A stretch of 64,000 nucleotides of DNA from Nocardioides marmoriginsengisoli (GTDB lineage Bacteria; Actinomycetota; Actinomycetes; Propionibacteriales; Nocardioidaceae): contig NZ_RJSE01000007.1 in NCBI RefSeq assembly GCF_003725695.1, positions 944,963-1,008,962 of the forward strand. The letters run 5' to 3'. Under the pieces are notes generated by a model that saw nothing but the letters and a program-made list of their open reading frames with translations, ran no database searches and was not told the DNA's origin. Position 1 is the stretch's first letter. Every line of letters starts with the position of its first letter. Shown one piece after another: positions 8,619 through 15,800 of this stretch. A program made the position numbers and the translations under genes.

Positions 8619-9403
8619 TCAACAATCCGCTCCCCGCCGGCCCTGCACCTGACGCCGCAGCCATTGCCGAACGACTCCGGAACCTCGCGCGCTGCCGCAG
8701 CAACCCGGACCTGGAGGAAATCGCCAGCGTCCTTGGCGTCTCGTCCATCCGCGTCGATCCGACCCTCGACAGACTTGGGCACACCACTTGGACTACTGCC
8801 GGGCCCGAGATCGCACTCCAGGCCAACCAGAAGGCAACACGGCAGCGGTTCACGCTCGCCCACGAACTCGCACACATCTACCTCGGCCACGGTCGAGACG
8901 GCGCCCACCCTCACGGCCAGCCGTACCGGGATGCCAGGCCAGAGGAACGGCTGGCAGACGCGATCGCCGGGCACCTACTCGTTCCTAGCGCCGAGATCCG
9001 TAGACTTCGGGACCTCACCCCAAATATCGCCGATATCCGCGAGGCTGCCGTCCGACTTGGCGTCTCCCAAGCCGTTGTGGTCCGCCAGCTCGCCGATGCA
9101 GACAGCACCCACCATTGGCTGCTGATCAATCTCAAGCGTACCGATCGCGGTGGATGGCATTTCTGGCGAGTAACCGGACGCATCCGCGGCCTCAGCGACA
9201 AGATGCGAGTCGCGGACACCGAGCACCCGCTCCTCGATAAGGTTCCCGAACGCGATGTCCCGCTCCAGATCCTCACCCAGATCGGCGACCTCACCGTGCA
9301 GCTGCAAGGGACGGGGAACCGGCGAACGAACCTCACCCTGATGCTTGTTGACCACGTCCGGCCGCAGCGCGAACCACGTCGGCCTTTAGCGAGCGAACGC
9401 TGA
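8615..9403 (+). CDS. ImmA/IrrE-family zinc metallopeptidase, 262 aa
   Basis: The start is ATG 8615, overlapping the TGA of the preceding gene (ATGA). The frame is open far upstream, but only inside the previous gene. The zinc motif RFTLAHELAHIYLGH (HELAH at 83-87) with a downstream Glu-rich helix (ARPEERLADAIAGHLLVP) defines the family. An HTH-like segment follows (DIREAAVRLGVSQAVVVRQL). ImmA/IrrE peptidases cleave repressors or activate stress responses, and occur with toxins and mobile elements. The C-terminal ~120 residues are unassigned. Translational coupling to the deoxyribosyltransferase-like gene argues that the two products act together. Confidence 0.85.
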   Translation: MINNPLPAGPAPDAAAIAERLRNLARCRSNPDLEEIASVLGVSSIRVDPTLDRLGHTTWTTAGPEIALQANQKATRQRFTLAHELAHIYLGHGRDGAHPHGQPYRDARPEERLADAIAGHLLVPSAEIRRLRDLTPNIADIREAAVRLGVSQAVVVRQLADADSTHHWLLINLKRTDRGGWHFWRVTGRIRGLSDKMRVADTEHPLLDKVPERDVPLQILTQIGDLTVQLQGTGNRRTNLTLMLVDHVRPQREPRRPLASER

Positions 9404-9483
9404 CCCAGTCTGCTGAAGCGACCATGCCGGGCCCAGTCGATGGGATGTTCGATCGAACTCCGACATGAGAAGAGAACGAGGAC

Positions 9484-9781
9484 GCGACCCGGGCCGGCTC
9501 TTCGCCGCCATGCCCCGCTGCGTCGCCACTCGATAGCCGATCTCCGGTGAGGCGGTCTCGATCGTGCTCGGCAAACGCGCCAGGACCGCAGGGCTGGCCG
9601 CCGAGCGGGGCACTGCCCACTCGCTGCGCGCCGGACGCGCCACAACCGCGGCCGTCGCCGGCGTCGCCTTGGACCGGATCGCCGCACCGACCTGACACAA
9701 ACGAATCTCCACCCTCATTGAGCGCCACATCCGCACCGCCCAAGCCCTGGAGTGCACCTTCAGCAGTGATCTCGGACTGCA
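9484..9781 (+). pseudogene. Decayed tyrosine recombinase (integrase) C-terminal remnant
   Basis: One plus frame (codons in phase with 9486) reads LFAAMPRCVATR, stop, PISGEAVSIVLGKRARTAGLAAERG, then TAHSLRAGRATTAAVAGVALDRIAAPT, stop, HKRISTLIERHIRTAQALE. This is the C-terminal catalytic part of a phage-type integrase: the H-S-L-R box, the T-x-H-K region and the I-E-R-(H/Y)-I-R nucleophile region. The catalytic Tyr appears as His (ERHIR). Two in-frame stops, TAG 9534-9536 and TGA 9693-9695, kill it. No N-terminal part is visible. It marks the island as once integrase-mobilised. Confidence 0.75.
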
Positions 9782-9928
9782 ACGAGAGTTGTCTATCGAG
9801 AAGCGGGGATATGACACAGCCCGCGCTGTGTCGGAGGGTGGGTCTAGGTTCGGACAGCGTGCGGGCCAACTTGGGCGCGCTCGGGTAGTCCATTTGTACT
9901 GCGGGTTTGGGCTGAAGGAGCGTGTGCG

Positions 9929-10816
9929 ATGAGTGCCCTTGAATCGAAGTTGTCCGGTTGGACTGGTCCGTCGAGCACGACGGAGCAAGACAAGCAAGAT
10001 CGAACTGAGCGGATGATCAAGGAGGCCGTGCGGGCCCATCCGGGGTTCAGCGACTGCAGCCTACGGATTTACGCTAAGGGGTCCTACGCGAACAACACCA
10101 ACGTGCGCGCCGATAGCGACGTGGATATCGCGGTGCAGTGCACGGACGTCATTTACTGGCAGGAGGCTGTTCCTGATACTCGGACTTCGTCTGCGGGACC
10201 GTATACAGGGAGATGGACACCTGCGCTCTTGCGTTCGGAGTTGAAGACTGCGCTAGAGGCCAAGTTTCCCGGCCAAGTGGACTCGAGCGGGTCGACGGCC
10301 TTCCGCATCGACTCTGGGTCAGCTCGGGTGGAAGCCGACGTTGTGCCGTGTTTCGACTACCGCTACTACATGTCGAGTGGTCGTTATCGGGACGGGGCGA
10401 AGGTCATCAAAACAGACGGTCGGAGCTTGGTGAACTACCCGGAGCAGCAGTTGTCGAACGGCAAGACGAAGAACACATCGACGAATCTTCGGTATAAGAA
10501 GGCCGTCCGGGTTGTGAAGCGGCTGGAGAACGCGATGGTCACGGCCGGTGGCATCGAGGTGCCGTCGTTCCTGATGGAGTGCCTGGTTTACAACACCCCG
10601 AATGCCTATCTGACGCGGGGCACTTGGACCGATGTCGTGCGTGGCATCTTGGGCCACGTGTACAACGAGCTTGACGGGCCCGAGCCGACGGATGAGGGCG
10701 ACAGGTGGTACGAGGTGAACGGGTGCAAGTTCTTGTTCCATGACGAGCAGAAGTGGACACGCGGTGGGGCTCGTCAGTTTGCCGCGGACGCGTGGTCGTA
10801 CCTGGGGCTGTCATGA
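9929..10816 (+). CDS. CBASS CD-NTase (SMODS-type cyclic oligonucleotide synthase), 295 aa
   Basis: AAGGAG precedes the ATG at good spacing. The nucleotidyltransferase core is clear: KGSYANNTNVRADSDVDIAV, with GS at 51-52 and metal-binding D64 and D66, and the third acidic residue D137 in SARVEADVVPCFDY. The length fits CD-NTases. These enzymes make cyclic di- or trinucleotides when phage infection is sensed, and the signal activates a partner effector. The next gene overlaps by ATGA and encodes a Cap15-like membrane effector. No Cap2/Cap3 ubiquitin-like or HORMA/TRIP13 genes are present, so this is a minimal type I CBASS. Clade and product nucleotide cannot be read from the sequence by eye. 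Confidence 0.9.
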   Translation: MSALESKLSGWTGPSSTTEQDKQDRTERMIKEAVRAHPGFSDCSLRIYAKGSYANNTNVRADSDVDIAVQCTDVIYWQEAVPDTRTSSAGPYTGRWTPALLRSELKTALEAKFPGQVDSSGSTAFRIDSGSARVEADVVPCFDYRYYMSSGRYRDGAKVIKTDGRSLVNYPEQQLSNGKTKNTSTNLRYKKAVRVVKRLENAMVTAGGIEVPSFLMECLVYNTPNAYLTRGTWTDVVRGILGHVYNELDGPEPTDEGDRWYEVNGCKFLFHDEQKWTRGGARQFAADAWSYLGLS

Positions 10817-11436
10817 GCCGGAACGTGGTGGTTCGTGTCGTTGCTGCTGCGATGCTCGGCGTGCTGCTCGCTGGGACATGGGTGACCAGCGGTCGACTAG
10901 AGATTGGGTGGCTGCGGTTCTTCTCGGCCGGCGTCTTCATTGCCACGGTTGTCTTGAGTGCATGGGACTTGTGGCTGTGGCGGCTGCCGTGGTTTCAACG
11001 GATTCCTGGAGTTCCGCGTTCGGTGCGCGGGACCTGGGAGGGTGTGCTGACGTCCTTCTGGGTTGATCCTGGGACCGGCGTGAAGGTGCTGGAAAAGGCG
11101 GCGTTCCTGGTGGTGCGGCAGACAGCATCGTCGGTCTCGGTGCGGTTGATCACCGATGAGTCGCAGTCGAGGTCGTCGCTTGCTTCGGTGTCGGTTCCCG
11201 ACGGCAGTGCGGTTCTGGACTACCTCTACCTGAACCGTCCGAAGTCGAGCGTTGAGCATCGCAGCCGCATGCATCACGGGTCTACGGTGTTGGACATCAG
11301 TGGCTGTCCCGCTCGGCGGCTCGAGGGCCGGTATTGGACTGACCGGGATAGTCGCGGGGAACTGGTCTTCACGAAACGGTCGCGACGCATCGCAGACGAC
11401 TTTGAGGAGGCGCGGGAGCTGTTCACCGCGAGCTGA
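10813..11436 (+). CDS. cap15: Cap15-like CBASS effector (2TM, beta-strand-rich), 207 aa
   Basis: The ATG at 10813 overlaps the TGA of the CD-NTase gene. Two N-terminal membrane helices (about 5-24 and 34-56) are followed by a beta-rich domain starting RGTWEG (72-77) and ending with RRLEGRYWTDRDSRGELVFTKRS. That is the pattern of the SMODS-associated 2TM beta-strand-rich (Cap15) family, whose beta-barrel binds the cyclic nucleotide and whose helices oligomerise to disrupt the inner membrane. Gene order, overlap and architecture match two-gene CBASS operons. The family call rests on motif pattern and context. Confidence 0.85.
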   Translation: MSRNVVVRVVAAAMLGVLLAGTWVTSGRLEIGWLRFFSAGVFIATVVLSAWDLWLWRLPWFQRIPGVPRSVRGTWEGVLTSFWVDPGTGVKVLEKAAFLVVRQTASSVSVRLITDESQSRSSLASVSVPDGSAVLDYLYLNRPKSSVEHRSRMHHGSTVLDISGCPARRLEGRYWTDRDSRGELVFTKRSRRIADDFEEARELFTAS

Positions 11437-11478
11437 GTCCTCGAACATGTATCTGACAGGTTTGCGAGGCCGATCGGC

Positions 11479-12681
11479 TCATTTGCTGGTGCCCGGGTGC
11501 TGTTCGTGCTCGCTCTGTGCGCCACAGTACGAGCAAGTCGGCAGGTTGGTGGTCCAGCCGGCCATTCGGTACAGGCCGGGGCATCTGAGCTCGAAGCAGG
11601 TCGCATGGACGGGTTCGTCGGTTCGGGCGTTGATGAGCAGCGTCGGGGCAAATTCCCCGGATGTCGCGCGCTCCAGCTCTTCTGGGGTAGGCGCGTATCC
11701 GAGTCGGGTCAGAAACGTGTTGACTCGCAGTGCTTGAACGTCACCGGGGGATGCGCCATTGGGGGCGACCCGAAAGTTGGAACTGAAGATCGTTGCGGTT
11801 TCCCCACCCGGGCTAGGGGTGGCAGACGCTATCTCTGGCTTATCGCCGACAGGTTCGGCGATGGTGACGACGTCCCACGAGCCGGTCGTTTCGTAGCCAG
11901 CGGCAGTGCTGGCGAGCCAGAGCGAGATCTCGGTGCACTGGTCTGGATGGAGGGTCGTCGCTGCGAGTAGGTGCTCGACGATCTGAATCCCGCCGAAGGC
12001 TTGGGCCCAATAGCCGTTGTCGCCAAACACCGCGACGATAAAAGTCTGACCAGCACGGACGGTGACGAGGTCGACTCCTGCGAACGCGGACACGAAGAAG
12101 TCGAAGCGAGTGTCCTCGGTGCTGGGCACGCCGGCGCGGAATACGAATACGGTCCCGGGCGGTGTCACGACGGTGAGTGTCGCGGGCGTGGCGAGGAGAA
12201 GGCGCCGGAGGTAGTCGTTGCGACCTAGCAAGTCGGCGTGGTCGAGCATCTGGGGTGAGTTCAAATTGGCGACATCGGTTCGGAACCGGGTCTCGAAGAA
12301 CCTGCTCCCGTAGTAGAGCTTGGCCATCCACAGAGTCAGGGTGAGCGCATCCAGGGCCCGGACGGCCTCGACGCCGTCAGCGATCGCGGCCCGAACTGGC
12401 TGTTCGAGGTGTGCGGACATCCTCTGGTTGCACTCGAAGCAACACGGCACCTTGCGCTGCCCGTAGCCAAAGAGCTGGCCGTTCGGCAGTTGGGCGGACG
12501 CGCCGCCGAGGGAGAACATACGCATGAGCCACTTCGGGATGACGTCTTCATCCGCCGCTCGGACCCTGTCAGTCGACTCGATCGTGTCGTCGTCGCCGCG
12601 CCCTCGCGGCACTAGCTCTCGGTGGCATAGGAAGCACGCCCTGCCGTACGCGTTTACCGGTGCCTCAGTCTCCTTTGCCAT
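11479..12681 (-). CDS. HNH-like zinc-binding protein, 400 aa
   Basis: I prefer ATG 12681 (MAKETEAPVNAYGRACFLC); the frame is open 48 codons further upstream. The N-terminus has CFLC (C16, C19), EDVIPKWL (45-52) and CCFECNQRMS (C84-N85), the order of an HNH nuclease-type module (CxxC...EHxIPKWL...CxxCN). The His after Glu is Asp here, so nuclease activity is doubtful. The centre (100-330) is unassigned and a second zinc knuckle ends the protein (CSYCGAQSEHEQH). It is convergent with the CBASS operon, 42 bp away. A defence-related role is plausible from location only. Confidence 0.75.
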   Translation of the reverse strand: MAKETEAPVNAYGRACFLCHRELVPRGRGDDDTIESTDRVRAADEDVIPKWLMRMFSLGGASAQLPNGQLFGYGQRKVPCCFECNQRMSAHLEQPVRAAIADGVEAVRALDALTLTLWMAKLYYGSRFFETRFRTDVANLNSPQMLDHADLLGRNDYLRRLLLATPATLTVVTPPGTVFVFRAGVPSTEDTRFDFFVSAFAGVDLVTVRAGQTFIVAVFGDNGYWAQAFGGIQIVEHLLAATTLHPDQCTEISLWLASTAAGYETTGSWDVVTIAEPVGDKPEIASATPSPGGETATIFSSNFRVAPNGASPGDVQALRVNTFLTRLGYAPTPEELERATSGEFAPTLLINARTDEPVHATCFELRCPGLYRMAGWTTNLPTCSYCGAQSEHEQHPGTSK

Positions 12682-12867
12682 ACGGAGATTGTCTCCCGCT
12701 CCTGTGAGTGCCGAAGAACGTAGGTGGCCAACCCTGAAAGTCACAGTTTCGTGCTCTATTTCGTCGGCGCTGAAAAGTTCGGGGAGCGGGATCGGTGGAG
12801 TCCGCCGTTTGCATCGAGGATGCATGCGGGGCTGGCGTGGGCCTGGCTCAGCGGCTATTGCAACTGG

Positions 12868-15800
12868 TCATCGGCGGACCGCTCGAGACTCGGCCCGCGG
12901 TGGAGTGGGCGGTATCCCGTCCGGCGATCGCTGGCCGGCTTTCACCAACAGTCGCGGTGCGTTCGAGTGCGTGGCGCTGACCGCGGCTTCGGTGCGGCGT
13001 CGGAGCGTGGCGAGTTCCCGTAGCGCAAATCGTTCGGGGTTCTCTGCCCACTGATTGCTGGCGTCGATGACTTCCATGTGGAGCATTCCTGGCGGAAGTG
13101 TGAGGGACTCGTTGACTCGTTCGATCTGGTCGATCCAGCGGCCGGGTGGGAGTGCGCTTATGACGCGGGCGGTATCTCGGGCGAGCCATATTCGAGCCGC
13201 TGCGTCGCTGAGGCCGGTGGCGTGATCGTCGAGCATTCGGTCGAGGATGCTGGCTCCGAGGATGTCGGTATTCCCGAGTCGATCGGCCAGTGAAGTCGGT
13301 CCCTCTGTGCGAAGGAGATCGGCCGGATCAACGCCGTCAGGCATTGCAAGGTGTCGGGGGTCGGCGCCGAGGGCGGCAAGTCGCCAAAAGGCTCGTTGGG
13401 CTGAGAGCCAGCCGGCGGAGTCGGGGTCTGTTGCAACGACAATCCGCGAATGGTCGGCGGCGAAGTAGGGCTTGAACTGTGCGGCCTGAGACTCGGTGAA
13501 CGCGGTTCCGAGCGGTGCGATTCCGACTGCTGACCTACCTGCCGCGATGGTCACTGCGATGGCGTCGAACGGACCCTCAACGAGGACCGGTCTGGCTCCG
13601 GCCTCGAGCTCTCGGGTTCCTTCGGCGAGCCCGAAGAGTTGCTCACCCTTGGTGAAGGCGGCGGTTGTTCGGGTGTTGAGGTACTTCGGTCCGGCGTACT
13701 CGGCGTCGTTCTTGGTCGGGTTTCGGCGTCCGATGAACCCGACGAGTTGCAGACCGGAGTAGATCGGGAAGACGAGGCGGTCGCGGAATGCGTCGACCAG
13801 GCGTCCGCGATCAGTGCGACGGGCCAGGCCGGCTTCTACGAGTTCTTCTGGGCTGGCGCCGATGGCTGTGAGGTGCTGGATGAGGCTTGTCGGCCCCGGT
13901 GGTGCGTATCCGACTGCGAATCGTGGTTCGTCGGACAGGTCGGTGCTGAGCCGCTCGCGCAGATAGTCAGGCGCCCAGGAGCGCGGGTACATCTGGGTGA
14001 AGTGGTCGAGCGCCATCTGGTTCAGGGCGATGATCCGGTCCACGCTGGTGGCCGACTCTGGAGACGGTGCGGTGGGGGAGAGAAGTTCGGTGGCGCGTTC
14101 CTCCGCGAGCGCCGGGGTGTAGACGCCTTCCGGTGGTTCCAATCCGTCTTCGGGGGGTTCATCAATCATTGTGGCCACTCGCCAGACCAGTGCTGCGCAC
14201 AGAGCTTCGGGGGCAACTTCACTCCGGTCTCCGGCAAGCGCGGCGTCGATGAGCTGCTCTGCGGTCCACTCCGTCGGGCGAGCGTGAAGGGCAGCGACGA
14301 GCGCAGGCCACATGCCGTCGACCATGACTCGGGTGGCGGTTTCGTTGCCGAGTCGCTCAGTCAGGTGTGCCGACCAAGCGGGGCGAAGGTTTGCGGCCGA
14401 GTCGGTGGTGGCGCGGAGGGCGGCTGGTCCGAGGTGCCGGACGATCCTCCACCAAAGTGCATCGGCGCTGCGCTCGTCAGGCAATGGATGCGGCTGGCTC
14501 AAGGCTTGATCGAGGAGCGCGACTACGTCAACGCCCGCGGCCTCAAGATCTGCGATGCGTTCGGCGAGACGCTCGAACTGCGGATCGCGACGAACGTCGT
14601 CGGGTAGAAGGTCGAGCACAGTCAGGTCAGCTCCGCCACCAACGGTGGAAGCACTGAGGCGACGCTTGAGTTCCCTTTGATGACCGGCGGCGGTGGTTCC
14701 GGACTGGCGGGGTCCGGTGGCGCGGGAATCGTCGTCGGGTACTGCCATGGCAGCCCGCCACACGGCGAGGTCGCCCCGCAGATCGGTGTGCTCAGCTGCG
14801 GTTAGTGCGGCAGCCCACGTCGGGGTGCCGCTAGGCGTCCAGGCACACGCCCGGTCACGAACGATTGCGGCCAGGCATGCGACTCGGGTTGAGCGTGCTT
14901 CGAGGTAGGGACCCCAGGTGGTGTGGTCCGACAAGCCACGTGGAATGCCGTCGAGCCAGGGGAGTGGCCCCTCAGTCGAACTGTCGTCGATGCGCCAGTC
15001 GAGTACGGCTGCTCGGTCCTCAGACGTGGCGAGTTCTTGGGAGCCGGCGGCGTCGAGGACTGCTGCGACCGGGTCGGTGCCGTCGAGGGCGATCAGAGCG
15101 AGGTGTCCGCGGAGGTTTGGGTATGCCGGTTCGGAGGTGAGCCCGGGCCAGATGGCCTCCAGTTCTGCGTCGGTGGACCTCAGGATATCGGGGCTGAGAG
15201 TCTGCTCGGCCGCGAATCCGAGTGCGTCGTGATACCTCATCACCGCTTCGTGGAACTGAACGGCAGGAGCGTCGGCTTCGCGGCGGGTGGTGGTCGCGGA
15301 GCGTTGGGAGCCATCTCGTTCTAGGACGTTGGTCAGGACGTCGATCGCGGTCGGCGGCCTCAGGGCTTCGGGTCCGATGAGGCTGTGCGGGTCGCCGTCG
15401 TGGGCGTTGGCGAGATAGACGTGGTTGGCGTCGCGGCCGCGGGAGAGTCCGACGTAGAGGGTCTGTCGTGATTCCTCCCCGGTGGCGACGACGTGGGCGG
15501 TGTCGGTGGTCATGCCTTGGGCACCGTGCACGGTGGTCGCGTAGCCCAGTCGGACGTGCTCAGCCACGTAGGAGGCGGGGAGGGTCACTGTTCGGCCAAG
15601 TTCTAGGTGTCTGGCTACGAGGCTGCGATCAGGATTGACCGCGGTGATGCTCCAGCGGTCGCCGTTCTTGACCCAGTTGCTGTTCGACACCGTGATCCTG
15701 CGTTCGTTTCGTCGGGTGACGATTACGTCGCCGGCCGATGCCCGGTTCCCATCCGCGAGTCGAACCTCTTGCCCGCGATCTGCTGCAGGGATGGATTGGA

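Noticed and set aside
9386-10039. 217-codon minus-strand frame
   Set aside because: Overlaps the CD-NTase start and the integrase remnant, which explain this stretch better.
13639-14607. 322-codon plus-strand frame
   Set aside because: Antisense to the Toprim/linker part of the relaxase; no recognisable protein features.
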